From positions 124,001 through 188,000 of the forward strand of contig NZ_JASHHX010000006.1 in NCBI RefSeq assembly GCF_030056575.1: a stretch of DNA of 64,000 nucleotides, in the 5' to 3' direction. The DNA is from Rhodoblastus sp. 17X3 (lineage in GTDB: Bacteria > Pseudomonadota > Alphaproteobacteria > Rhizobiales > Beijerinckiaceae). This document shows, piece after piece, positions 1 to 9,614 of this stretch. Position 1 is the stretch's first letter. Each line of letters opens with the position of its first letter. The translations under genes and the position numbers were made by a program. The notes below the pieces were generated by a model. That model did no database searches and was not told the DNA's origin. It saw only the letters and a program-made list of their open reading frames with translations.

Positions 1-378
1 TTCGACGATGCGGCCTTCGCGCGCGCCATAGACCGCGACGGAGCTGAAGGCGAGCAGGGAGACGACCTTGGCCTCCGACATCGCGGCCAGCAAATGTTCC
101 GCCTGACGCGGCATGGCCCCCTCGTCGCCATAGGCGGCGTGGATCACGAGATCGACGCCCGCCACGGCGGCGCGGACCTGCGCGGGGTCGTCGAGATCGC
201 AGGCGATGATTTGGACGCCGGGGCGCGCGTCGGGGCGGGCGCGGCGGGCGCCGGCCCTGATGTCGAAATCTTCCGCCAGCGCCGCCAGCAAGGCGGAGCC
301 GATGAATCCGCCCGCCCCGGTGATCAGGGCGCGCGGGCGCAGGGAAGGCGGCAGTTCCGGCATAAGCAACTCCGGCAT
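1..378 (-). CDS. NAD-dependent epimerase/dehydratase, N-terminal part (cut by window edge)
   Basis: The visible N-terminal ~126 residues form the start of an extended short-chain dehydrogenase fold. A glycine-rich NAD(P)-binding loop (ITGAGGFIGSALL) lies near residue 20, then DLDDP and the beta4 stretch GVDLVIHAAYGDEG, and the segment ends with the SSVAVYG motif typical of nucleotide-sugar epimerases. The C-terminus, which sets substrate specificity, lies outside the window. Two in-frame ATGs 15 bases apart could start the protein; both have purine-rich stretches upstream (GAGAG and GGAG). It begins 16 bases after the stop of the flippase gene on the same strand, so the two are probably cotranscribed, fitting a role in making a sugar precursor for a surface polysaccharide. 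Family assignment is secure; substrate is unknown. Confidence 0.85.
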   Translation of the reverse strand, partial: MPELLMPELPPSLRPRALITGAGGFIGSALLAALAEDFDIRAGARRARPDARPGVQIIACDLDDPAQVRAAVAGVDLVIHAAYGDEGAMPRQAEHLLAAMSEAKVVSLLAFSSVAVYGAREGRIVE

Positions 379-394
379 GCGGTCTCTCGAAGGG

Positions 395-1837
395 TCAGGT
401 TTTCGCGGCCTTCTTGCCCATCAGTTCGGCCACCCCATTGAGGCGCGAGCGGGCGAACAGGGCCAGGAACAGGCCGTAGATCGCGACACCCCCGCCAATC
501 TGTAGCGCGACCTGCGCCAATTGGCCGAAGGGCGGCAGGGCGTGGCGCAGGCCGACGACGGCGGCCCCCATCAAGGCGGCGAGGCTCCAGGCCGGCGCCA
601 GCGCCAGGAAGCGGTCGCGCCGGCTCCAGTCGAGCAGGTGCGACGAGACTCCTATGGCGATCAGCGCCTGCGCGAGGTCGCCGGCGATGCGCGCAAGGCC
701 GACGCTGAGCGGGCCGAGCGGTACGCCGGCGAGCGTCACGCCTATGGTGACGACGGAGGCGGCGACATTTGCGATCACGCTATATTCCGGCCGGGCGCGC
801 GCCGACAGCGCCGTAAAAACCAGCCGCGCCGGAATGGAGATGGCGCTGCCGATCGCGAGGCAGATTCCGATGTCGATCGACTGGTCCCAGCCCGGCCCCG
901 CGATCAGCGGCAGCAAGGTGGGGGTGACGGCGGCGAGGCCGACGAAAACCGGGGCGGTGCCGAGCGAGGCGTAGGAAATCACGGACTTCGCCCGCGCGCG
1001 CAGGCGCGCCGTGTCGTGCTGCAGCGGGGAAAAGAAAGAGAAGGCGATGTTGTGGGCGGTCGCGCCGACGGCGCCGCGGATCGGCTCGACGAGGCGCATC
1101 GCCATGTTGAGATAACCGAGCGTGGTCAGGCCATAGATGCCGCCGACGAGATAGTTGAAGGCCAGGAAGGTCAGATTGTCCATCATCCGGTCGATCAGCG
1201 CCAGGCCGCCATAGCGGGCGAGGTCGCGCAAATGGCCGACCGAGCGGCTGGGCAGGATGATGACGTCCCGCATCCATGCCTGCAGCAGCAGAGCGCGGGC
1301 GACCGAGACCAGCAGCCTTTGCATGATGAGCGCCCAGACCCCGCCCCCCGCGAGGGCGATGGCCAGCGAGGCGACGATGCCGATGGCGTTGCCCAGCAGG
1401 GTCGCCTTGGCGAGATCGGCGAAGCGGCGGCGGCGGCGGATCAATCCGGTGAGAATGTCGGAATGGCCCGAGAAAAAGCATGAGACCATGCCGACTGGCA
1501 GCGCCCAGACGAATTGCGGCTCGTCATAGGCGCGCGCGAGCATCAGGCCGAGCGGAATCGACAACGCGACGCAGGCGAGGCTGGCAAGCCAGCTGGCGGT
1601 GAGCGCCGCGCGCAGATGGGCGAGCCGCAGCACCTTGCGCTGGGCCAGCGCCTCCTCGAAGGGCGCGCCGACCACGACGCTCGCCAGCGTCACCACGGTC
1701 AGGATCAGGGCCGAGACGCCGAAGTCGCGCGGGTTGAGGCAGCGCGACAGCACCGCCGTGCTGGCCGTGAGCATGGCGATGCGGCCTATCGCGTCGATGC
1801 TCGACCAGCCCAGCCATTTGAACAGACGATGACGCAA
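395..1837 (-). CDS. Wzx-type polysaccharide flippase (MATE/PST superfamily)
   Basis: A 480-residue, strongly hydrophobic protein with about 12-14 predicted membrane helices and almost no long soluble region, the size and pattern of O-antigen/exopolysaccharide flippases that move undecaprenyl-linked repeat units across the inner membrane. The N-terminus (KWLGWSSIDAIGRIAMLTAS, then LNPRDFGVSALI) resembles the opening of lipopolysaccharide biosynthesis proteins of the Polysacc_synt type. The likely start is TTG, preceded by GGGAG at good spacing. Its upstream neighbour on the same strand is a Wzz-like co-polymerase and the gene downstream is an epimerase, so it belongs to a capsule, EPS or O-antigen locus extending left of the window. 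No glycosyltransferase is visible here, so the polymer cannot be named. Confidence 0.82.
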   Translation of the reverse strand: MRHRLFKWLGWSSIDAIGRIAMLTASTAVLSRCLNPRDFGVSALILTVVTLASVVVGAPFEEALAQRKVLRLAHLRAALTASWLASLACVALSIPLGLMLARAYDEPQFVWALPVGMVSCFFSGHSDILTGLIRRRRRFADLAKATLLGNAIGIVASLAIALAGGGVWALIMQRLLVSVARALLLQAWMRDVIILPSRSVGHLRDLARYGGLALIDRMMDNLTFLAFNYLVGGIYGLTTLGYLNMAMRLVEPIRGAVGATAHNIAFSFFSPLQHDTARLRARAKSVISYASLGTAPVFVGLAAVTPTLLPLIAGPGWDQSIDIGICLAIGSAISIPARLVFTALSARARPEYSVIANVAASVVTIGVTLAGVPLGPLSVGLARIAGDLAQALIAIGVSSHLLDWSRRDRFLALAPAWSLAALMGAAVVGLRHALPPFGQLAQVALQIGGGVAIYGLFLALFARSRLNGVAELMGKKAAKT

Positions 1838-1908
1838 ATTTCCGCTCCCGGCGCAGCAAAAACTTCTGCTCGCGGCGCACTAAAACCTCTGCTCGCGGCG
1901 CGCTGGGG
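1837..1908. repeat. Three imperfect ~24-bp tandem copies at the flippase start
   Basis: Three consecutive units start at 1837, 1861 and 1884 with AATTTCCGCT, AACTTCTGCT and AACCTCTGCT, each followed by C(C/G)CGGCGC. The first copy contains the likely ribosome-binding site (GGGAG, read on the minus strand) of the flippase gene, so the array sits in its 5' untranslated region. Function is unknown; slippage between copies would change leader length. Confidence 0.6.
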
Positions 1909-1986
1909 CGCCAAGCCTTCAGCCGCGATCATAGCCGCGCGCCGGGGCTGGCGGGGGAGTTTCGCGTCCGGCGGTTAATATTGGCT

Positions 1987-4260
1987 TCAGGCGGCTTCGG
2001 CTTCGCGGGCGTCGTCGAGCGGCGCGGCGCGGACGAAGGCGGCGAAGGCCTGTTCCGGCGCGCCGATGCGGCGCAGCAGGTCCGGGGCGTCGTCCTCGTC
2101 TCCCGGCTCGTTCGAGACGACCAGCAGGATCTGGTCGGCGGCGGCGACAAGGTCGCGCAAGCCTTCCTCGTCGCTCGCGTCAGGGCCGTCCATCACGACG
2201 AAATCGAAATGGCCGTTGATGCCGGCGACCGGCTGGAAAACGCTTTCCTCGGCGATGGCCGCGCAAACGCTCTCCTCGTCGGGCAAGGACGGGATGAGGC
2301 TGAGCGACTGCGAATAGGGCGTGAGACGCAACAGCGGGCGCGTCTGTCCGGCAGCCTCGATCAAAGTCCGGGGCGCGTTGTCGGGCGCCGCCCGGTGCTG
2401 CGCTGGATGGGCCGCATGCGCGTCGATGAGGAGGGCGCGCGCGCCCGTGGCGGCGGCGACGCGGGCCAGATTGGCGGCGAGCGTCGAGGCGCCGGCGCGC
2501 GGCCAGGTCGCCGCGACCAACACGATCAACGGACGGCCTTCGTCGTCGTCGCGCCGTTTGCGGGCTTCCGCCTCCAGACGATCGTAAATCGCCTCGACGG
2601 CTGCCGAAAAGGGCGAGCCTGGGCGACGGTAAGCCTCGCTGAGCAGCGCGACGGCGGCGCTGTCCGGCGCTCCGGCGGCGCCCTTGATGGCTGGAAGCTC
2701 GGCCAGACATTCGAGCGTCCGGCGCCGCGTCGCTGGCGGCTCGGAGGAGGGGGGCAGGGGAGCGGGCGACTTGGGAGCGGGGGGCTGCGTCTCGCCCGTT
2801 TCGGCCTCTTTCGCCGTTTCGAACATGCTGGCGAGGGCGAGGCCGCCGAGGGCCAGAGCGGAGCCGATCACGCCGCCGGCGACGGTCCACGTGACCGCGC
2901 CCACGGCCTTGCCCTGCGTATTCGGCGCGCGGGCGGGCGAGATGATACGAAAATTGGGCGCCTCCCGGCGGCTCATGTCGTCGGCGTCGTGCCAGCGCGT
3001 CTGCAGGACGGTGAGCGCCTTGCGCTTGGCCTCGATATCGGACTCCATTTCATGCAGCGGAGCTTCGAATTCCCGGGCGCGGGTGGTTTCGGCGGCGAGG
3101 TCGGCGAGCTTCTTGTTCATCGCTTGCGCCTGCGCCTGGGCCTCGGCGAGTTGGGACCTGGCGGAGCGGCGCAGGCCCGCCAGCGACTGGGAAATGCGGC
3201 GGTCGAATTCGCGCAGCCGGGCCTTGCCGGCGACGACCGCGGGATGCAAGTCGCCCAGGCTGCTCTGGAGCTCTTCGAGTTCGCCGCGCGCGGCGGCCCG
3301 TCCTTCGATCAGGACCTGCAATTGCCGCGATTCCGGGTCCGGCCCGAAGGCGGCGACGGCGCCGATGTCGGAGGGGGCCGTTTCGAGCTGCTTCAACCGC
3401 GTGCGGGCCTGCGCCTCGCGATTTTCGGCGGCGGTGAGGGCGTCGGCGGCTTCCGAGATGCGGCGCTCGGCGATCGCCTTGTCGTTCAGGCCGACCAGAT
3501 TGTGTTCGATTTTGAAATTGAGCAGCTTCGTCTCGGACTCGCCGAGTTGCTGGCGGAGATTGTCGACGCGGGCGTTGAGGTCGGCGGCGAGCCGGCGCGC
3601 GGAGGCCATACGGTCCATGGCATTGACTTCGCCATAGGCCTTGACCACGGCGTTGGCGAGATCGGCGGCCCGCTCGGGATTCTTGTCCGAGACGGTGATG
3701 TTGACGAGGAAGCTGCGCTCGGCGCGCGTAATGGCCACCGTCTTTTGAAGGCCGAGCAAGGCCTTGTTCTCTGCGAGATCGCGGGCGCGCCTGGCGTCGG
3801 CGCTTTCCGGCTGCGGCTCGCCCTCCGGCTGGGGCGCGGCGGCATTTACGAGGCCCTGATCGCGGATCACGCGCAGGAGCACCCGCTCAGAGCCGATCAC
3901 GCCCATCTGGCTTTCCACATAATTGATCGCCGAATTCGCCTCCAGCGTCGTCGTGGGGGCGTCTGCGTCGAAGGAGCGGAATTCCTGCGGGTCGATCAGG
4001 ATTTGCGCGCTCGCCTTGTAGGTCGTCGGCAGCACGAATTTGGATATGCCGGCCAGCGCGCCGCACACCAGCCCGGCGGCGGCGAGCAGACGGATGTGGC
4101 GGCGGGCCTGGCGGCCCAGCACGACAGCGGCCTCGCGCCAGGGATTCGGGACGTCATTAGCGATGTCATTGCCGCCGTCCGACGGGCCCGGTCCCGTCGC
4201 TTCCGGGGTCTCGGCGGGCGACCGACGCCCTTCCGTGGCCATGGTCTGCGAAGCGGTCAT
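1987..4260 (-). CDS. Wzz/BY-kinase-like polysaccharide co-polymerase with degenerate kinase domain
   Basis: A ~757-residue inner-membrane protein of the ExoP/Wzc type. A first membrane helix (near residue 60-75) precedes the Wzz domain (YKASAQILIDPQ), followed by long alpha-helical, coiled-coil-rich periplasmic sequence (~160-430), a PxxP-like stretch before the second helix (~455-480), a proline-rich linker, and a C-terminal ATPase-like domain (~515-735). In that domain the expected Walker A PGEGKST reads PRAGAST, so the nucleotide-binding lysine is missing; the Walker A' aspartate pair reads LIDAH, and the C-terminus has no tyrosine cluster. I infer a chain-length regulator without autokinase activity. 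The upstream GTG allows eight more residues, but the ATG has a GGGA and fits better. Neighbours are flippase and epimerase genes. Confidence 0.82.
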   Translation of the reverse strand: MTASQTMATEGRRSPAETPEATGPGPSDGGNDIANDVPNPWREAAVVLGRQARRHIRLLAAAGLVCGALAGISKFVLPTTYKASAQILIDPQEFRSFDADAPTTTLEANSAINYVESQMGVIGSERVLLRVIRDQGLVNAAAPQPEGEPQPESADARRARDLAENKALLGLQKTVAITRAERSFLVNITVSDKNPERAADLANAVVKAYGEVNAMDRMASARRLAADLNARVDNLRQQLGESETKLLNFKIEHNLVGLNDKAIAERRISEAADALTAAENREAQARTRLKQLETAPSDIGAVAAFGPDPESRQLQVLIEGRAAARGELEELQSSLGDLHPAVVAGKARLREFDRRISQSLAGLRRSARSQLAEAQAQAQAMNKKLADLAAETTRAREFEAPLHEMESDIEAKRKALTVLQTRWHDADDMSRREAPNFRIISPARAPNTQGKAVGAVTWTVAGGVIGSALALGGLALASMFETAKEAETGETQPPAPKSPAPLPPSSEPPATRRRTLECLAELPAIKGAAGAPDSAAVALLSEAYRRPGSPFSAAVEAIYDRLEAEARKRRDDDEGRPLIVLVAATWPRAGASTLAANLARVAAATGARALLIDAHAAHPAQHRAAPDNAPRTLIEAAGQTRPLLRLTPYSQSLSLIPSLPDEESVCAAIAEESVFQPVAGINGHFDFVVMDGPDASDEEGLRDLVAAADQILLVVSNEPGDEDDAPDLLRRIGAPEQAFAAFVRAAPLDDAREAEAA

Positions 4261-4490
4261 GGGATTCCCGACGATGAACTGCACGCGTCGCAGCTTGGGG
4301 ACGCTTGCCCCCCGGTACGACGCATGCAGCTTCCCCTATTATGGTTAAGAACTGCTTGCGCGCGGACGCCTTTCGCCGCCTTGCGAAACATCCTTGAGTT
4401 TCAACGGTCGCCACAACCCGATCTTAGGAAATTGCGCTGCAATATCAGGCCGAACGGGGCGCTCGACGCGGCCCGCGCTTTGAGGGAGCA

Positions 4491-5666
4491 TTGGCTCTGT
4501 TTACCGTCGAAACGATCCGCGATCTGTCGCGTCTTGGCGAGCTGGCGGAGGAATGGGAGCGGCTGGCCGCGAGCCTTTCGCCGCACCTTCCCTTCAATTT
4601 TCCGAACTGGGCGCTGAACTGGTGGCCAGCCTATCGCCGCGACAGCCTCGCGGCGCGCGACGAACTGCTGTGCTACGCGCTCCGCGACGCCGACGGCGGC
4701 CTGGTCGCGGTCGCGCCCATGTTCGTCACCCATCGCCCCGGCTATGGGCCGTTGCGGACGCGGGAGCTGCAATTTTTCGGCGCGGACACCAATGTCACGG
4801 AATGGCGCGGCCTGATCTGTCGCCCGGAACAGGCGGAGCCGGTCCTGGCCGCCCTGTCAGCGCGCCTGCAGCAGGACAAGCCCGCGGATTTCGTGCAATG
4901 GCGCGGCTTGCCGGCGGGGACCTGCGCGCGCGTCTTTCGTGGCGACTTCACGCCTCAAGCCATCATGGACCTTCCGGTCTTCTATCTCGACCTTCCCGAC
5001 AGCTGGGACGCGTTCAAGCGGAATCTGCCCCGGAACGTCAAGGAATCCCTGCGCAAATGTTACAATTCGCTGGCGCGGGACGGACATCCGTTCACGTTGC
5101 GGGTGGTCGAGGCGGAGGCAGATGTTCCGGCCGCGCTCGACGTCTTCTTCGCCCTGCATAATTTGCGCGCGGAGGCGCGGGACACCAGCGTCCGCCATCC
5201 TGACGTCTTCTTCGCCGCTCAAAGCCAGGATTTTCTGCGCGCCTTCTGCGCCGACATGGCGCGGCGCGGCGATCTGCGCATTTTTCAGCTGGTCATCGCG
5301 GACAAGGTGGTCGCCACGCGCGTCGGCTTCATCCTCGGCGACGAACTCTACATGTATTTTAGCGGCTATGATCTCGAATGGAGCCGCTACAGCGTCATGA
5401 CCACTCTGGTCGCCGAGGCGATTCAATGGGCCATCGCGCATCGCCTGCGGCTGTTCAACCTCTCGACCGGCAGCGACGTGTCCAAGACCCGCTGGCGCCC
5501 GGCGCGCGTCGATTTTTTCGGCGGTTATCAAATTCTCGGCGGCGCCGTGAGCCGCGTTCCGCTCGCGGCGCTGCTGGCTCTGCGCAATCGCCGCAGCCCC
5601 GCCAAACCCGCCGTTGTGGCGGCTGGCGGAGAGCCGCAACAGGGCCTCGCCGCGGGGTCGTCCTGA
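4491..5666 (+). CDS. FemAB/CelD-like GNAT acetyltransferase of a polysaccharide locus
   Basis: A 391-residue soluble protein of the Acetyltransf_6 (BioF2-like/CelD) type. The N-terminal half has the FPNWALNWWPAYR stretch followed by FGADTNVTEWRGL, and the C-terminal half carries the GNAT-like region FQLVIADKVVATRVGFILGDELYMYFSGYD ending in a SRYSVMTTLVAEAIQWA helix and FNLSTGSDVSKTRW, typical of this family. Members occur in cellulose, EPS and exosortase loci and are thought to modify sugars or lipids with acyl or amino-acyl groups, but the substrate is not known. The start is TTG with a GAGGGAG ribosome-binding site directly upstream. It is divergent from the co-polymerase gene, with about 230 bases between them. 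Confidence 0.78.
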   Translation: MALFTVETIRDLSRLGELAEEWERLAASLSPHLPFNFPNWALNWWPAYRRDSLAARDELLCYALRDADGGLVAVAPMFVTHRPGYGPLRTRELQFFGADTNVTEWRGLICRPEQAEPVLAALSARLQQDKPADFVQWRGLPAGTCARVFRGDFTPQAIMDLPVFYLDLPDSWDAFKRNLPRNVKESLRKCYNSLARDGHPFTLRVVEAEADVPAALDVFFALHNLRAEARDTSVRHPDVFFAAQSQDFLRAFCADMARRGDLRIFQLVIADKVVATRVGFILGDELYMYFSGYDLEWSRYSVMTTLVAEAIQWAIAHRLRLFNLSTGSDVSKTRWRPARVDFFGGYQILGGAVSRVPLAALLALRNRRSPAKPAVVAAGGEPQQGLAAGSS

Positions 5667-5726
5667 TCCGGCTTCGACACGATTGGCGTCCCAAACAGAG
5701 CGGACGCCGCTCTCCCGAAAACGCAA

Positions 5727-5749
5727 AACGCCGCCCCGGGGGCGGCGTT
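5727..5749. terminator. Rho-independent-type hairpin between convergent genes
   Basis: An 11-bp perfect inverted repeat (AACGCCGCCCC / GGGGCGGCGTT) with a one-base centre. On the minus strand it is followed by TTTTGCGTTTT, so it best serves the small minus-strand gene that ends just to its right; it may also stop transcripts of the acetyltransferase gene on the plus strand. Confidence 0.65.
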
Positions 5750-5773
5750 CGCGGCGGCTGACGGCGGCGGACG

Positions 5774-6064
5774 TCAGGCCGATTTCAACTTCACCGCGAC
5801 GGCGGTGGCGCAGACGCGCTTGAGCGGCGTCGCGCCGGGGTGTTCCGTGCGCGGCAGGATTTCCTCGCGATAATCCACATCGACCAGGGCGTCGGCGTCG
5901 CAATCCTCGGCGGCTTGCATCAGCTTGTGCAGCGCTTTCAGCCGGAACAGATTGGCGTCGATCGTTTCGCCCGCGCCGCGCCAGTCGGAGGCGGCGCTGA
6001 TCTTGCCCAGGGACGTCAGGGTCTCGTGGTTCAGTTCCTTGGATGAGCCGATACGCATAAACAT
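5774..6064 (-). CDS. Small conserved-looking protein, YbjQ-like fold possible
   Basis: A ~96-residue acidic-to-neutral soluble protein without signal peptide or membrane helix. The central part (HKLMQAAEDCDADALVDVDYREE) resembles the pattern in YbjQ/DUF74-type proteins, where a helix full of alanines leads to a GADAVVGVxYD strand, but the family signature is incomplete and I do not claim it. Three possible in-frame starts lie within 12 bases (GTG, ATG, ATG); the ATG chosen gives MFMRIGSS, and the next ATG (6058) has the better-spaced GAGA. It stands alone, with a terminator hairpin after its stop and an AT-rich region upstream that probably carries its promoter. Function unknown. Confidence 0.62.
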   Translation of the reverse strand: MFMRIGSSKELNHETLTSLGKISAASDWRGAGETIDANLFRLKALHKLMQAAEDCDADALVDVDYREEILPRTEHPGATPLKRVCATAVAVKLKSA

Positions 6065-6235
6065 TCTCACGTTTCAAGTTCGCTTGTTGGGACGATAACA
6101 ACAGCGTGAGGTTTCCGATTCCTTAATGGCATGAATAAGACCAAAAATAGTATTTTAATCTGTCGGAAAGCCGCATAGATTAATGTCTATTCATCAGTAT
6201 GAACAAGTCGTTAATATTCGCGGGCTTCGGAAATG

Positions 6236-6264
6236 AAAAACCCCGCCTGCGGACAGGCGGGGTT
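6236..6264 (-). terminator. Terminator of pckA
   Basis: An 11-bp perfect stem (AACCCCGCCTG / CAGGCGGGGTT) closed by CGGA. Read on the minus strand it ends in TTTTTCATTT, a good U-tract, about 24 bases past the pckA stop codon. Confidence 0.85.
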
Positions 6265-6287
6265 TGAAGTTCTGGCCCGCGGAAAGC

Positions 6288-7901
<1,614 letters not shown>

Positions 7902-7963
7902 TTTTTTCTCCCGACTGCGCTTAAAGATGGAGGAGCGCGTAATTCCCGCGAAAGTTCCGGGTC

Positions 7964-7992
7964 CGTTTACGCGCCGCATAGGGGCCATGCAA
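7964..7992 (-). promoter_or_regulatory. Candidate sigma-70 promoter of pckA
   Basis: On the minus strand TTGCAT and TAAACG are separated by exactly 17 bases, about 63 bases ahead of the pckA start codon. The -10 element is poor compared with the consensus, so this is a candidate only. Confidence 0.35.
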
Positions 7993-8036
7993 GTGAGAAA
8001 TAAGACGGTACTTTGACCTAGATTAAATTTACCATG

Positions 8037-8813
8037 TCAGCCGCTCGCAGGGACGCTGTTTTGCGCTTCCGCTAAAGCTTCCCGCCATGACGCGGGGGAC
8101 AGGGCCGGCCGGGAGAAGGCGAGACGGGCCGTCAATTGCGGGGCGGCGAGGTCGAGGCCCTCGCTGTCGAGCCCGGTCGCCCGCCAGTTCAGCGCGGGGT
8201 CCGCGCCGGCCGCGCGCGCCCAGCCGCCGCGTCGTTCGCGCGGCAGGGCGTTGATCTCGTCGAGCAGGCTTTCCTCCGCCGCGAACAAGTCTGCGGCGCT
8301 CGCGACATCGGCGAGCATGGCGTCGCCCGGATAATCCGCCGCGCGCGCAAAGCCGCCGTTGAGATGGGCCGCTTCGGGCTCAAGCCGCCAGAAGGAGAAG
8401 TCCGGGAAGTCCGCGTAAAGCGCGGCCTTGGGATGGCGGCGCAGGAAGCGGGCGCGCGCCCGGGGATCGGAAGTCGGCGCCAGCCGTCCGACGACCGTCA
8501 GGCGCGGATGGGCCAGCGGATCGCCCTTGCCGCCCTCGGCCAGCAGCAGCGAGCCGCGCGCGTCCGCGCGCAGGTTTTTGGTGTGATGGGCGAGACCGGA
8601 AATCAGCAGCAGGGGCGCGCCGTCGCAATCGGTGGCGACGCTGGTGAGGCTGGCGAAGGGATAGCCGGCGTCGCGGGTCAGGGTGGCGAGCGCCCCCGCC
8701 GGCGTCGCGCGCAGCAGGATTTTGGCGAGAGCGAGGCCGTCGAAGGTGTTCTCGGGCAGCGGCGAGAAGGGTTGGGCGAAGCGGGCTTCCGGGGCGTCGT
8801 CGGTCGTGTTCAT
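8037..8813 (-). CDS. HugZ-like pyridoxamine 5'-phosphate oxidase-fold protein
   Basis: A 258-residue soluble protein. The N-terminal split-barrel domain (about 20-165) shows the family features [44 protein letters not shown] and [15 protein letters not shown], which bind FMN or heme in relatives; the C-terminal ~85 residues resemble the DUF2470-like domain of HugZ/HutZ heme-utilisation proteins ([11 protein letters not shown]). Relatives include heme oxygenases that release iron and others with no known activity. A heme-ligand histidine cannot be assigned by eye. It is divergent from chvI and no heme transporter adjoins it, so a heme-degrading role is only one possibility. The ATG has no strong ribosome-binding site. 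Confidence 0.75.
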   Translation of the reverse strand: MNTTDDAPEARFAQPFSPLPENTFDGLALAKILLRATPAGALATLTRDAGYPFASLTSVATDCDGAPLLLISGLAHHTKNLRADARGSLLLAEGGKGDPLAHPRLTVVGRLAPTSDPRARARFLRRHPKAALYADFPDFSFWRLEPEAAHLNGGFARAADYPGDAMLADVASAADLFAAEESLLDEINALPRERRGGWARAAGADPALNWRATGLDSEGLDLAAPQLTARLAFSRPALSPASWREALAEAQNSVPASG

Positions 8814-8915
8814 GGCGCATTCATTGAAAACGGAGTGAATTCCGCAGCGAGGCTACTATATATTAGCGTCACGGAGTCGCTTCGCTGGCGCCCCCGCCCA
8901 AAAAAGAGGTTTGTC

Positions 8916-9614
8916 ATGCCGACCATCGCGCTTGTCGACGACGATCGCAACATCCTGACTTCGGTCTCCATCGCACTGGAGGGCGAGGGCTATCGCGTCC
9001 AGACCTATAATGACGGCATGGCGGCGCTCGAGGGCCTCAAGACCAATCCGCCCGACATGGCGATTTTCGACATCAAGATGCCGCGCATGGACGGCATGGA
9101 GCTGCTGCGCCGCCTGCGCCAGAAATCCGATCTGCCGGTGATCTTCCTCACCTCCAAGGACGAGGAAATCGACGAATTGTTCGGCCTGAAGATGGGCGCC
9201 GACGATTTCATCCGCAAACCCTTCTCGCAGCGCCTGCTGGTCGAGCGCGTCAAGGCGATCCTGCGCCGCTCCAATCCCAAGGAGGCCGCCGCCCAGAAGG
9301 AGACCGAGGCCAAGATCCTCGAACGCGGCCAGCTCAAGATGGACCCCGAACGCCACGCCTGCACCTGGAACAACGAGCCGGTGGTGCTCACGGTCACGGA
9401 ATTCCTGATCCTGCAGGCGCTTGCGACGCGTCCGGGCGTGGTCAAGAGCCGCAACGCGCTGATGGACGCCGCCTATGACGACCAGGTCTATGTCGACGAC
9501 CGCACCATCGACAGCCACATCAAGCGGCTGCGCAAGAAATTCAAAATGGTGGATGACGATTTCGAAATGATCGAGACGCTTTACGGCGTCGGCTATCGCT
9601 TCAAGGAATCGTGA
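8916..9614 (+). CDS. chvI: ChvI-type response regulator
   Basis: A 232-residue OmpR/PhoB-type regulator. The receiver domain has the acidic pair (VDDD), the phospho-acceptor aspartate in [12 protein letters not shown], the threonine in VIFLTSKDE and the lysine in DFIRKPFSQ; the C-terminal winged helix ends in [17 protein letters not shown] and [28 protein letters not shown] is characteristic of ChvI/ExoI orthologues. In alphaproteobacteria ChvI, with ChvG, controls envelope, exopolysaccharide and acid or host responses. The ATG has AGAGG about ten bases upstream. The stop overlaps the GTG start of chvG, so the pair is translationally coupled. An AT-rich TATATATT about 55 bases upstream may hold the -10 element. 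Confidence 0.93.
   Translation: MPTIALVDDDRNILTSVSIALEGEGYRVQTYNDGMAALEGLKTNPPDMAIFDIKMPRMDGMELLRRLRQKSDLPVIFLTSKDEEIDELFGLKMGADDFIRKPFSQRLLVERVKAILRRSNPKEAAAQKETEAKILERGQLKMDPERHACTWNNEPVVLTVTEFLILQALATRPGVVKSRNALMDAAYDDQVYVDDRTIDSHIKRLRKKFKMVDDDFEMIETLYGVGYRFKES

Noticed and set aside
1981-4617. A long plus-strand open frame opposite the co-polymerase gene
   Set aside because: It has no recognisable domain, consists of arginine/glycine-rich low-complexity sequence and arises because GC-rich codons rarely give stop codons on the opposite strand; the minus-strand gene has clear domains.
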